Positions 35,428-44,504 of a stretch of 64,000 bases of DNA are shown here, piece after piece. The notes under the pieces were generated by a model, which was not told the origin of the DNA, ran no database searches, and saw only the letters and a program-made list of their open reading frames with translations. The position numbers and the translations under genes were made by a program. Positions within the stretch are counted from its first letter, which is position 1, and every line of letters begins with the position of its first letter. The DNA is from Carboxylicivirga sp. M1479 (GTDB lineage Bacteria; Bacteroidota; Bacteroidia; Bacteroidales; Marinilabiliaceae), in NCBI RefSeq assembly GCF_007097485.1, contig NZ_VKDE01000013.1:48861-112860 (forward strand). Direction: 5' to 3'.

Positions 35428-37851
35428 ATGTCAGTAGATGGAAGTGAGCTCAGTTTTATTGAGTTTAAGAAGGAAGTGATTACCGACTATAAAATTGCCT
35501 GTGTAAGCCGTCAAATGAGCTTGCTTGCACGTAAAGAGGTTTTAGGAGGAAAAGCGAAATTCGGAATTTTTGGCGATGGCAAAGAAATCCCCCAGATTGC
35601 CATGGCAAAACAATTTAAAAATGGCGATTGGCGTTCAGGTTATTATCGTGATCAAACATTTATTTTGGCTGCCGGAATGACAACTCCCAAAGAGTTTTTT
35701 GCTCAATTATACGGAGAAACGCGGACAGAATTAAATCCTGATAACGGAGGTCGTTCATTTAATAATCATTTTGGAACACGTACAATTGATGAAACAGGAG
35801 CGTGGAAACGCTTGACTGACTTAAAATGTACCTCCTCAGATATTTCTCCAACAGCGGGTCAAATGCCTCGGTTGGTTGGTTTGGCAATGGCATCTAAATT
35901 ATATAGAAACAATCCTGGCTTAAAGGAATTTGATCAATTTAGTATTAATGGTAATGAAGTGGCTTTTGGTACCATTGGTGATGCCAGTACATCAGAGGGT
36001 CATTTTTTTGAAACGTTAAATGCCGCAGGAGTTTTACAAATTCCAATGGCTGTTTCGGTATGGGACGATGGTTATGGAATATCCGTGCCTAAAAAGTTTC
36101 AAACTACCAAAGAAAGTATCAGTAAGGTTCTTAAGGGCTTTGAAAAAGGAGCCAAAGATAAAACCGGTATGCTTATATACACGGCTAAAGGTTGGGATTA
36201 TGCCGGCTTATGTCAGATGTATGAGAAAGGTATTAAAAGATGTCGCGAAGAACACGTGCCAGTTCTGTTCCATGTAGAAGAGCTAACACAACCAGTTGGT
36301 CACTCAACCAGTGGTTCACACGAACGTTATAAGTCTGCGGAACGTCTTCAGTGGGAGAAAGATTACGATGGTTTGGTGCAAATGCGCAAATGGATGCTTG
36401 AAAGTAAACTAGCTTCAGATGAAGAGTTAGATGTGATTGAGCAAGATGCTTTATCTGAAGTTAAGCAGGCGCAAAAAGAAGCTTTTAAGGAGTTTAATGA
36501 TGCCTTTAAGCTGGAACGAAAGGAATTGCTGAGTATCATTACTAAAAAGGAGTGTGTTTGTAACGAGATAAAGCAGGATAAAATTGACGGGATTGTCAAT
36601 GAATTGAAATCCAGTTTAGCACTCAATAGAAAAGAAATACTCAGCGCTGCACGCAAAGTGCTCCGTCATTACTGTTCGGCATGTGAAAAGCCAAATAGTA
36701 TGAAAGCTCAATTGAAAGAGTGGGTTAAGAAATACTTTGATGAGGGATGGGAAAATTATAGCAAGTGGCTTTATAGTGAGGATGAGTTCTCTGCTTTAAA
36801 GGTAAAACCTGTTGACCCTGTTTTTGATGCCAACTCAAGCAAAGTGCCAGGCAGGGAAATACTTCGTGATAATTTTGATTATATATTCAAAAATAATCCA
36901 CGTGTAGTTACTTTTGGTGAAGATACAGGCTTTCTGGGTGGTGTTAACCAAACACTGGAAGGCATGCAAGAAAAATATGGGGAGTTGCGAATTCGTGATA
37001 CAGGTATTCGTGAAACGACCATTATGGGTAAAGGTATTGGAATGGCTTTGCGAGGACTGCGTCCTATCGCTGAAATACAATATTTCGATTACATACTCTA
37101 TGCCCTACAAACCATGAGTGATGATTTAGCCACAACACGCTACCGAACAAAAAACGGACAGAAAGCGCCGGTTATTGTTCGTACCCGAGGACATCGTTTA
37201 GAGGGAATTTGGCACAGTGGATCTCCATTGAGCATGGTTATTAACTCCATTCGTGGGGTATACGTATGTGTGCCGCGCGATATGACACGAGCCGCTGGTT
37301 TTTATAATACCTTATTAGCGGCCGATGATCCGGCTTTGGTTATCGAACCTTTAAATGGTTATCGTTTACGTGAGCAGTATCCAGCCAATATTGGCGAATT
37401 TAAGGTGCCATTAGGTATTCCTGAAATTATAGAAAAAGGGAGCGATGTTACACTGGTTACCTATGGATCATGTGTGCGCATTGCACAAGATGCCGTTAAG
37501 CAATTGGCTGAAATAGGAGTGTCGGTCGAACTGATTGATGTACAAACCTTGCTGCCTTTTGATATCAATAAGGTGATATTGGAGTCTGTTAAGAAAACCA
37601 ATCGCGTGGTATTTTTTGATGAGGATGTACCAGGTGGTGCAACAGCATATATGTTACATAAGGTGGTGGAGGAGCATGGTGCGTTTTACCATTTAGATGC
37701 TTCGCCTAAAACCGTGACGGCTAAAGATCATCGACCTGCTTATGGTACGGATGGTGATTACTTTAGTAATCCAAATGCCGAGGATGTGTACGAAGCTATC
37801 TATGCTTTGATGGCTGAATCTGATCCAATGCGCTTTCCTGCAATTTATTAA
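35428..37851 (+). CDS. 2-oxoacid dehydrogenase E1, fused alpha and beta subunits
   Basis: 807 residues. The alpha part (about 30-350) binds thiamine diphosphate: IGDASTSEGHFFETLNAAG and WDDGYGISVP, together with HFGTRT and HSTSGSHERY. A linker of helical, charged sequence (about 350-450) follows. The beta part (about 470-807) has VVTFGEDTGFLGGVN, LRIRDTGIRETTIMG, TRGHRLEGIWHSGSP and DVQTLLPFD. Such fusions are the usual Bacteroidota form of a branched-chain or related 2-oxoacid dehydrogenase E1. E2 and E3 are not in the window. Substrate (2-oxoisovalerate versus pyruvate) is not certain. A repeat element begins on the base after the stop codon. Confidence 0.88.
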   Translation: MSVDGSELSFIEFKKEVITDYKIACVSRQMSLLARKEVLGGKAKFGIFGDGKEIPQIAMAKQFKNGDWRSGYYRDQTFILAAGMTTPKEFFAQLYGETRTELNPDNGGRSFNNHFGTRTIDETGAWKRLTDLKCTSSDISPTAGQMPRLVGLAMASKLYRNNPGLKEFDQFSINGNEVAFGTIGDASTSEGHFFETLNAAGVLQIPMAVSVWDDGYGISVPKKFQTTKESISKVLKGFEKGAKDKTGMLIYTAKGWDYAGLCQMYEKGIKRCREEHVPVLFHVEELTQPVGHSTSGSHERYKSAERLQWEKDYDGLVQMRKWMLESKLASDEELDVIEQDALSEVKQAQKEAFKEFNDAFKLERKELLSIITKKECVCNEIKQDKIDGIVNELKSSLALNRKEILSAARKVLRHYCSACEKPNSMKAQLKEWVKKYFDEGWENYSKWLYSEDEFSALKVKPVDPVFDANSSKVPGREILRDNFDYIFKNNPRVVTFGEDTGFLGGVNQTLEGMQEKYGELRIRDTGIRETTIMGKGIGMALRGLRPIAEIQYFDYILYALQTMSDDLATTRYRTKNGQKAPVIVRTRGHRLEGIWHSGSPLSMVINSIRGVYVCVPRDMTRAAGFYNTLLAADDPALVIEPLNGYRLREQYPANIGEFKVPLGIPEIIEKGSDVTLVTYGSCVRIAQDAVKQLAEIGVSVELIDVQTLLPFDINKVILESVKKTNRVVFFDEDVPGGATAYMLHKVVEEHGAFYHLDASPKTVTAKDHRPAYGTDGDYFSNPNAEDVYEAIYALMAESDPMRFPAIY

Positions 37852-38160
37852 TAACCCGAGTTCGATTAAAATTAAACAGCACAGATTTTATTAAATGACT
37901 GATATACAATATAAATTTTTGAAGCATAGCGAGCTATCGTGATGAAATTTAGAGAAGTAGATCAGTTATTTAATAAAAAGCCTGACTTTCCACTTGTAAA
38001 CAACTATTTTCTTCGTCATATTTGCTTACCATTACTTGTTCCGCGTTAAGCGGAAGCCCGCTCCCGAAAAATCGGGACTAGTTATGCCTTCGCAAAGATT
38101 CCTTGAAACCAATTATTTACAAGCGGTCTGAGCTATTAATTTTATGTCGAACTCGGGTTA
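37852..38160. mobile_element. 309-bp element with TAACCCGAGTTCGA inverted ends
   Basis: Ends are inverted copies of TAACCCGAGTTCGA, with similarity continuing about 33 bp (AAAATTAA, AGC, CAGA). Inside lie a second inverted pair (CTTGTAAACAAC near 37994 with its counterpart near 38112) and two hairpins (TTCCGC/GCGGAA near 38039 and TCCCGA/TCGGGA near 38071). It starts on the base after the E1 stop. No protein-coding frame. A solo end occurs at 43426-43472. Confidence 0.65.
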
Positions 38161-38164
38161 ATAT

Positions 38165-38203
38165 TAAAAGCTATCAGTCATTTGTATGTGGCTGATAGCT
38201 TTT
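38165..38203 (-). terminator. Terminator after NhaC-family gene
   Basis: A stem AGCTATCAG/CTGATAGCT (with extra CA/TG pairing) is followed on the minus strand by TTTTAATATT. Confidence 0.65.
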
Positions 38204-38206
38204 CTT

Positions 38207-40126
38207 CTACACTACTTTCCCTTTTATCCGAATAAAAACAAAGAGTATTGCTCCTGCAAGTATGTAGGAGAAGATGACAGGCACTCCAAATGCTGATGGA
38301 AGTGTGCCGGCAAGCAATGCAATGGATCCAACCAATAAGGCATATGGCATTTGCGTGCGCACGTGATGAATATGGTTACACGAGCAAGCTAATGAACTCA
38401 AAATAGTAGTATCAGAAATAGGGGAACAGTGATCGCCTAATACAGAGCCAGCTAATACACATGAAACAGCATTGTAAAAGAGAGGTAAAATAGCTTCTGT
38501 ATCCATGCCAGCTTCCAGTCCAATTTTCCAAATGGCGGGAAGTATTAAGGGATAAATTATAGCCATGGTACCCCAACTTGAACCAGTGCTAAAAGCAATA
38601 GCTGCAGCAAATACAAATGTGAGTGCCGGTATAAATTCCGGACTGATATTGATGGCTGTTAATATGCTGGTAATGAATTCAGCCGTGTGCAAGTGATCTG
38701 TTAAAATGGCCAGTGACCAAGCCAGTGAAAGAATTAATATGGCATGAAACATGGTTTTAAAACCATTAATCAGTCCTTCTATACTCTCTTTTAAATTGAG
38801 TATTCCTTGTGATGTGGTGAGTAATAATGCCGCAAAAACGCCAGCCAGCGATGACCAGATAAGGGCATTAAATACATCGGCATCGCCAATGGTTTGAGAT
38901 AGTTTAGTGGTAAAGCTAAGGCTAGCATTACCCCAAACATTAACATTCCAACCCGTGTATATAAGGCCAGTCATAGTGCCAATAACCACAATTAGAACCG
39001 GTATGCCCGCATTGTACCATCTTGGTTTTACATCTTCTGAAACCTCAAGCTCTTTCATTATTTGCGGCGATCGGCCACTCTTCTTAATGTCTTCGGGATT
39101 GGACTGAATAGCTTGTTTTTCGGCTTTTAGCATAGGGCCGAAATCTCTCTTTTGCCAAATAAGTAGTGGAACAAAAAAGAGTGTTAATAAGGGGTAGAAT
39201 GAATATTGCAATGATTGAAGAAATACCGAATAAGCTGACATTTCAAGGCCTATTTCAATGATGCCTTGTTGAATATAGCTTAATTCAGCGCCAATCCAGG
39301 TGGTAATAAATGCAATGGCAGCTATGGGCGCCGATGTCGAATCGACCAAATAGGCTAGTTTCTCACGTGATATCTTTAATTTATCAGTTACCGGACGCAT
39401 GGTATTACCCACAACGAGCGTATTCGCGTAATCATCAAAAAATATTAAAAGCCCCATCAAGTAGGTAATCATTTGTCCTGAACGACGATTGTTAGCGTAT
39501 TTTGATAAAATATTAACAACGCCTTTCATGCCACCATTAAGGGAAATAAGTGTGACCATTCCGCCTATCAGCATACTAAAGATGATTATAGATAAATGCT
39601 CGTGGCTTAATAAGGCCTGCATTAAATAGGTGTCTATTATGGCAAAAGCACCTTTAAAAACTGCCACAAATAAGCCTATGCCCGAGTATTTATAAATAAC
39701 ACTTGTGCCAATTAATAAGCCAATAAATAGCGATGAAAAGACTTCTTTGGTAATGAGCGCCATTAAAATGGCAATAAGAGGTGGAAGTATTGATAACCAT
39801 AAGGGAATGGGTGTAATGTTCTTTTTTTCAACCCTATTTTGATGAATCAGTTGTATTTCCGTTGTTTCGCGAAAGGTATATTGGCAATAAAACCCCTCAT
39901 CATCCATTTTTATTTCCCGTTTGGTACCATCAATAAGTAAAATAGGTTGAGCAAAGTTGTCGGTAGGTGCGCTTTCAATTCGAATGGTTGTATTCACACT
40001 ACTCATAATCGCCGGCGGCAAAATAAGGTGACTTTCATTGGAAGAATTACCCAAAAGAATAGTTGGTGAAATAATTGATGATAGTAAAAAGATGAATGAG
40101 AATAAGATAAAAGCCTTTGTGCGCAT
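38207..40126 (-). CDS. NhaC-family Na+/H+ antiporter with N-terminal extracytoplasmic extension
   Basis: 639 residues, longer than typical NhaC (about 450-530). A signal-like helix (MRTKAFILFSFIFLLSS) precedes about 80 residues of polar sequence (about 25-105), and only then do the transmembrane helices begin (PLWLSILPPLIAILMALI). Core motifs: LLIFFDDYANTLVVGNTMRPV with the conserved paired Asp, STSAPIAAIAFITTWIG, FSTGSSWGTMAIIYPL and GDHCSPISDTTILSS. These fit the NhaC family (TIGR-type large members). Direction and ion choice are inferred. The extension might be a sensor or interaction domain. Confidence 0.88.
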   Translation of the reverse strand: MRTKAFILFSFIFLLSSIISPTILLGNSSNESHLILPPAIMSSVNTTIRIESAPTDNFAQPILLIDGTKREIKMDDEGFYCQYTFRETTEIQLIHQNRVEKKNITPIPLWLSILPPLIAILMALITKEVFSSLFIGLLIGTSVIYKYSGIGLFVAVFKGAFAIIDTYLMQALLSHEHLSIIIFSMLIGGMVTLISLNGGMKGVVNILSKYANNRRSGQMITYLMGLLIFFDDYANTLVVGNTMRPVTDKLKISREKLAYLVDSTSAPIAAIAFITTWIGAELSYIQQGIIEIGLEMSAYSVFLQSLQYSFYPLLTLFFVPLLIWQKRDFGPMLKAEKQAIQSNPEDIKKSGRSPQIMKELEVSEDVKPRWYNAGIPVLIVVIGTMTGLIYTGWNVNVWGNASLSFTTKLSQTIGDADVFNALIWSSLAGVFAALLLTTSQGILNLKESIEGLINGFKTMFHAILILSLAWSLAILTDHLHTAEFITSILTAINISPEFIPALTFVFAAAIAFSTGSSWGTMAIIYPLILPAIWKIGLEAGMDTEAILPLFYNAVSCVLAGSVLGDHCSPISDTTILSSLACSCNHIHHVRTQMPYALLVGSIALLAGTLPSAFGVPVIFSYILAGAILFVFIRIKGKVV

Positions 40127-40228
40127 AGTTTATTTTTTCACGAAGTTTAAATGTAAGCATATTGTGATTAAAAATAAACTATTTGCAAGGTGCAAATACT
40201 GGATGAAAACTGGACGGATAAATTCAAT
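40127..40228. other. Upstream region of nhaC-like gene
   Basis: About 100 bp of AT-rich sequence before the repeat element; should hold the minus-strand promoter but no consensus box is clear. Confidence 0.3.
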
Positions 40229-40456
40229 CACGGCAATCGCATTTAAGATTCAACCACTTTGTGGTTGTTATTAAAAGGTATATATCATACCCCCTGCATT
40301 CCATGCAGGGTTATTAATATTAAATCCTTTTCAGGATTTATCACCAACAACCACAGCGTGGTTGAATAAGAATAACCCCAGATAAAATCTGGGGCAGATT
40401 AAAATTCTCATTTATAGAATCCTAAAGGGATTCAACTTTTAAATGCGATTGCCGTG
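40229..40456. mobile_element. MITE/REP-like element, longer inverted relative of 20278-20409 (copy 2)
   Basis: Perfect 18-bp terminal inverted repeats CACGGCAATCGCATTTAA at 40229-40246 and 40439-40456. Nested palindromes: AACCACTTTGTGGTT, CCCTGCATTCCATGCAGGG, AAATCCTTTTCAGGATTT, AACCACAGCGTGGTT, CCCCAGATAAAATCTGGGG and a 3' AATCCTAAAGGGATT. Several are shared with the element at 20278-20409 but in inverse order. It lacks an obvious direct target repeat. Confidence 0.7.
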
Positions 40457-40723
40457 CAATTGGACTCAATCCTTATTTATAATCTTAAGAAATAGTAGGT
40501 GGAGTACATGCCGTTATTGTCAATTGATATTTTATTCTAAAAAGCTTCATTCAGAGGGTACTTACATCCCTAACGTATTATTACAAGTGTTGCGTTTGCA
40601 TTTTATTGAGACTATGCGCTAGGTAGTTATTTTGTTAAAACCAATGTTTAAATTGATGAATATTGATCTATTTGCGAGCAACCTTTAATTAAATTTATTA
40701 CATTTAAACAAGCAGTTTAATAT
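40457..40723. other. Gap before YqgE gene
   Basis: No gene or strong structure seen. It presumably contains the yqgE promoter. Confidence 0.35.
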
Positions 40724-41317
40724 ATGAAGAGTTTGAATTTTGACATATTTAAAGGGCATAAGCCGGGATTAGAACCTGAAATTGGACGGGTTTTAATTGC
40801 AGAACCTTTTTTACAAGGCCCCTATTTTAACCGCTCTATTGTGATTATTACAGAACATGGAGCTGATGGTGCGGTGGGGTTTGTTTTAAATAAATCATCG
40901 GAATTATATCCCGATGAGGTGATTGAAGACTTGTTTAACTTCAAAGGAGAATTATACGTAGGCGGGCCAGTTGCATCTAATACATTATATTTTATTCATA
41001 GTTTGGGCGATAAGGTGCCCGACTCGGTTAAAATAACCGATACATTATATTGGGGAGGTGATTTTGAAGTAATTAAAAACTTGATTAACACAGGAATGGC
41101 CGATTATTCACAGGTGAAGTTTTTTGCTGGATATTCAGGATGGTCGCCAGGGCAGTTGGAGAGTGAGATTAAAGAAGAATCGTGGATTGTAGCCAATGTT
41201 GATGACAAGCTAATAATGGATGATGATATTGACCATATTTGGAAACAAGCAATGGAGGGCTTAGGCGATATTTTTAAAGCTTGGACTAATTTTCCAGAGA
41301 ATCCATCATATAATTAG
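40724..41317 (+). CDS. YqgE/AlgH family protein
   Basis: 197 residues, normal length. The family signature is clear: PEIGRVLIAEPFLQGPYFNRSIVIITEH, GAVGFVLNKSS, LYVGGPVASNTLYFIHS and FFAGYSGWSPGQLESEI. Cytoplasmic; biochemical role unsettled (AlgH was linked to alginate regulation in Pseudomonas). Its 3' end overlaps the convergent aminotransferase gene by 32 bp. Confidence 0.93.
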   Translation: MKSLNFDIFKGHKPGLEPEIGRVLIAEPFLQGPYFNRSIVIITEHGADGAVGFVLNKSSELYPDEVIEDLFNFKGELYVGGPVASNTLYFIHSLGDKVPDSVKITDTLYWGGDFEVIKNLINTGMADYSQVKFFAGYSGWSPGQLESEIKEESWIVANVDDKLIMDDDIDHIWKQAMEGLGDIFKAWTNFPENPSYN

Positions 41318-42164
41318 TGATATCCTCGTGAAGAAGACGACTTATTTTCTTGCTCATATTGCAGAAGTAACGTTTATCCTTAAGGCCTACCACCCATTGA
41401 ATACCCTGAATAGCATTGCTTAGGAAAATTTCATCAGCCGCCAACAGTGTTTCAAAATTTGTACCTCCAACTTCGAGAATAGGGATTTTATTCGAGCGTA
41501 GAATGCGAATAACTTGTTTACGCATAACACCATCAACACAACCGGATGATCGAAGAGGGGTAAAAACAGTACCATCTTTAATCCAGAATAGATTAGAAGC
41601 CAAACCTTCTATCAGTTCATGTTTGGCATTACAAATAAGAACATCGTCTTTTTTTTGCTCAGTTTTGTAAATGCCTGCGAGAATAAATAGGAGCGAATTA
41701 GCCGTTTTGTATAAGCTAATACGACTCATGGCTTTCTGTTCGTCGTCAAATATATCAACTAGCAAGCCTTTGCTGTTCAGTTGGTAAGGGCTTGAGCTAA
41801 GGTGTGATGTTTCTATCAGGCAGTTAACCTTATTGCTACTAGGTGTATAAAGGCCTCCATCTTCACGAAAAACCGTTAGGCGAACACGTACATCGCCAAA
41901 TAACTTGTTTTTTTGGATGAGAGAGCTTATTTGCTCGGACAGAATATTGGCCGGCGGCAGACTTTTTATGTCCATTTTTAACAAGCTCATACCATTGATT
42001 AAGCGTTGGTAATGATCTTGAAAATACGCCGGCTTTTGATGCATACATCTGATTGTTTCAAATAAAGCATCTCCATAACGAAATGCTCTGTTAGCGGTAT
42101 AAAAAACAGGCTTGTCCTCCTTTATTTTAATACCGTTTAATGAGATGTATGCTGCCTGATCCAT
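41286..42164 (-). CDS. Aminotransferase class IV (PLP fold type IV)
   Basis: 292 residues from the ATG at 42164, which overlaps the upstream stop codon (TAATG); a frame to 42188 exists but would overlap the phosphatase gene by 25 bp. Motifs: FRYGDALFETIRC, RVRLTVFREDGG, LSRISLYKTANSLLF with the candidate PLP lysine (SLYKTANS), NAKHELIEGLASNLFWI. The family holds branched-chain, D-amino acid and aminodeoxychorismate lyase-type enzymes; which reaction this one catalyses is not clear. It is translationally coupled to the HAD phosphatase. Its stop falls 32 bp inside yqgE on the other strand. Confidence 0.82.
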   Translation of the reverse strand: MDQAAYISLNGIKIKEDKPVFYTANRAFRYGDALFETIRCMHQKPAYFQDHYQRLINGMSLLKMDIKSLPPANILSEQISSLIQKNKLFGDVRVRLTVFREDGGLYTPSSNKVNCLIETSHLSSSPYQLNSKGLLVDIFDDEQKAMSRISLYKTANSLLFILAGIYKTEQKKDDVLICNAKHELIEGLASNLFWIKDGTVFTPLRSSGCVDGVMRKQVIRILRSNKIPILEVGGTNFETLLAADEIFLSNAIQGIQWVVGLKDKRYFCNMSKKISRLLHEDITNYMMDSLEN

Positions 42165-42661
42165 TAAAGTCCGGTAATTTGTTTGCAAATAGAAACAATG
42201 GATGAGTTACTCTCAATTTTAAAGCATTGCTTAAGGCAAGCTGCCTCACCTGCTTCAATGTCCCTGTCTGAATCGCCAATTAAAAATGATTTGCTTTTAT
42301 CGATCTGGTGCTCGTCAATGGCTTGCAAAATCATTCCTGGAGATGGTTTACGACAATCACAGGCCTCAATGTCGCTGTGATGAGGGCAGTAATAGATGTC
42401 AGTAATACGAATGTCTTCATCAAACATTTCCCCTAAAAAGTAGCCGTGTACCTTTTCAACATCGTCTTCACTATATTCCCCTTTGGCAATACCGCCCTGG
42501 TTGGTTATTATAAAAAGCTTGTATCCTGCTTTCTGAAGAAGCTGAAGCCCCTCCACAATGCCGTTATTTATCTTGAAGTCTTTTGTTTTGTATATGTAAT
42601 AGTGGCCTTCGTCATTATTGATAACCCCGTCTCGGTCGATAAATACTGCTTTGTTTTTCAT
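42164..42661 (-). CDS. HAD-IIIA phosphatase, GmhB-like (heptose/histidinol phosphate type)
   Basis: 165 residues. HAD motif I FIDRDGVIN (DxDG with Asp nucleophile), motif II ITNQGGI, motif III lysine in CRKPSPGM and motif IV GDSDRDIEAG. A zinc-binding loop is present as CPHHSDIEACDCRKP, typical of GmhB and HisB-N. Removal of the 7-phosphate of heptose bisphosphate for LPS precursor synthesis is the likely role, but specificity is inferred. Coupled to the downstream aminotransferase. Confidence 0.85.
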   Translation of the reverse strand: MKNKAVFIDRDGVINNDEGHYYIYKTKDFKINNGIVEGLQLLQKAGYKLFIITNQGGIAKGEYSEDDVEKVHGYFLGEMFDEDIRITDIYYCPHHSDIEACDCRKPSPGMILQAIDEHQIDKSKSFLIGDSDRDIEAGEAACLKQCFKIESNSSIVSICKQITGL

Positions 42662-42762
42662 CTGTATATAATTTATTATTCTATTTCCCCTGTATTCCTA
42701 CTTAAAACAACGTACTGTTGATATAGTGTGCTACGAAAAAAATGATGCTTATTTATTTCAAA

Positions 42763-43374
42763 CTACAAAAATACTCGAAATTCATTAAAAAAGCGGATAA
42801 GAAGAGATGGATTAAGAATAATAGGGAAGATAAAGCCGTAAACAGCACCCCAAAAGTGGGCATCATGACCAATGTTATCAACATTCTTTTTTGACATAAT
42901 GCGAGAATAGATAAGGTAGCCAATGCCCAGTACTATACCTGGGATAGGTATGAAATATAGGTAGATAATGCGAAATGGATCGTAAAGGATGCTGGCGAAC
43001 ACAACAGCAGAAACTGCCCCTGAGGCACCAATGGCGTTGTAGTTATAATTATTTTTTTCTTTTAAATAAGAGTATATGCTTGATATTACAATGGCAGAAA
43101 AGAAGAAGAAGATAAATACGATGCTGCTATTCCCAGGTAAACTAACCAGGAAATACTGTCGAACCGGACCGCCAAAAGACCATAAAACAAACATGTTTAT
43201 TAATAAGTGCATCCAACTGCCATGAAAGAAGCCATGACTGATCCATCTTACATATTCTTTACGATTTTTAATTTGCCATGCATTAAACTGATACTTGTAA
43301 AGAAGCTCTGGCTGACTGAAACCAGCAATGCTAATTAGTCCGATGATGATTATAATGATGATTGAAATATCCAT
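42763..43374 (-). CDS. Rhomboid-family intramembrane serine protease
   Basis: 203 residues with about six hydrophobic segments. Family landmarks: WMHLLINMFVLWSFG (HxxxN), catalytic serine in GASGAVSAVVF (Ser118) and catalytic histidine in HDAHFWGAVYG (His173). Both catalytic residues are intact. It should cleave transmembrane substrates in the inner membrane; substrate unknown. Short, single-domain form without a cytoplasmic extension. Confidence 0.9.
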   Translation of the reverse strand: MDISIIIIIIIGLISIAGFSQPELLYKYQFNAWQIKNRKEYVRWISHGFFHGSWMHLLINMFVLWSFGGPVRQYFLVSLPGNSSIVFIFFFFSAIVISSIYSYLKEKNNYNYNAIGASGAVSAVVFASILYDPFRIIYLYFIPIPGIVLGIGYLIYSRIMSKKNVDNIGHDAHFWGAVYGFIFPIILNPSLLIRFFNEFRVFL

Positions 43375-43425
43375 GATAGTTAATAATGGTTATTGATTAA
43401 TTATCAATTGTAAATGTTTAATGTA

Positions 43426-43472
43426 TTAATCCGAATTCGATTAAAATTTAAGAGCTCAGAATTTATTAAACA
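43426..43472. repeat. Solo end of the TAACCCGAGTTCGA element
   Basis: Sequence TTAATCCGAATTCGATTAAAATT and about 24 further bases align with the left end of the 309-bp element at 37852 (shared GATTAAAATT, AGC, CAGA, TTTATTAAA). No second end is near. Lies between rhomboid and holA. Confidence 0.6.
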
Positions 43473-43493
43473 TTTATCATTAACAATTATAAG

Positions 43494-44495
43494 TTAGTGC
43501 ATAATTTTAAAAACCAATTCCTTTAATAATTCTCCTGATTCTGTGGTTGAACTGCCAAACCCTTTTGATTTCATGTCATACTCCCGAATAAGGCTAATCA
43601 CTTGAATCACTTTACGAGCTGGATAATGGCGTGCACCAGTTGTGTAATCAGCAACAAAAAATGGATTGATTTTCAGAGCTGAAGCAACCGCATTTTTCGA
43701 TTTATCGGGTAAGTAGTAAAAGGCCAATAATTTTTGAAAGTACCCAAACAATGTCACTGTTGTCATTTGAATAGGGTAGGCTTTAGGGTTCTTACCAAAA
43801 GCAAGAATAATCTTGTTGGCTTTTGCAACATCTTTGTTTAATACTGCTTTTTGCAGTTCAAAGTTATTGTAGTCTTTACTAACACCTATGTTTTTTTCGA
43901 TGTGCGCAGCCGTAATTTGTTGTACAGATGAGCCAATGGCCAGTTCAAGCTTGTCGAGTTCGTGCGCTATCTTTGATAAATCAGTACCCAAAAACTCAGT
44001 TAACAAGGCCGAAGCTTTGGGTTCAATCTTTTTACCTTTAACTTGTAGGTAGGAGTTTATCCATTGTGGTACTTGGTTATCGTACAGTTTTTTTGCCTCA
44101 AAAAGAACACCGTTTTTCGCAACACTCTTGTAGAATTTCTTCCGCTTATCGAGTGTTTTATAGCGATAATTAATAACGAGGATGGTTGAATTTAACGGGT
44201 TATTAGCATAAACCTCCAGGTCTTCTATTTTGGCAATGTTTTGAGCTTCTTTAACTATAATTACTTGATGCTGTGACATCATAGGGAAACGACGCGCAGC
44301 ATGAATGATTTCAGTTGTATCAACATCTTTACCATACAAAACAGTTTGGTTAAAGCCTTTTTCCTCCTCACTTAACACATTGTCGGCAATGTGTTTGGTA
44401 ATCTCATCTATAAAATAACCTTCATCACCCATTAAAAAGTAAATGGGACGGTATTTTTTTTGCTTTAATTCTTGTAAAATCTGCTCAAATGTCAT
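43494..44495 (-). CDS. holA: DNA polymerase III subunit delta
   Basis: 333 residues, typical length. N-terminal region: YFLMGDEGYFIDEITKHI (Walker-A-like but degenerate, as in delta) and ARRFPMMSQHQVIIVKEAQ. Middle: LSKIAHELDKLEL and IEKNIGVSKDYNNFELQKAV, the family's recognisable core. It opens the sliding clamp within the clamp loader. Nine bases separate it from the AMP nucleosidase gene upstream on the same strand. Confidence 0.93.
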   Translation of the reverse strand: MTFEQILQELKQKKYRPIYFLMGDEGYFIDEITKHIADNVLSEEEKGFNQTVLYGKDVDTTEIIHAARRFPMMSQHQVIIVKEAQNIAKIEDLEVYANNPLNSTILVINYRYKTLDKRKKFYKSVAKNGVLFEAKKLYDNQVPQWINSYLQVKGKKIEPKASALLTEFLGTDLSKIAHELDKLELAIGSSVQQITAAHIEKNIGVSKDYNNFELQKAVLNKDVAKANKIILAFGKNPKAYPIQMTTVTLFGYFQKLLAFYYLPDKSKNAVASALKINPFFVADYTTGARHYPARKVIQVISLIREYDMKSKGFGSSTTESGELLKELVFKIMH

Positions 44496-44504
44496 TATGC
44501 AATC

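Noticed and set aside
37852..38160. Insertion sequence with a transposase
   Set aside because: No reading frame of useful length lies between the inverted ends.
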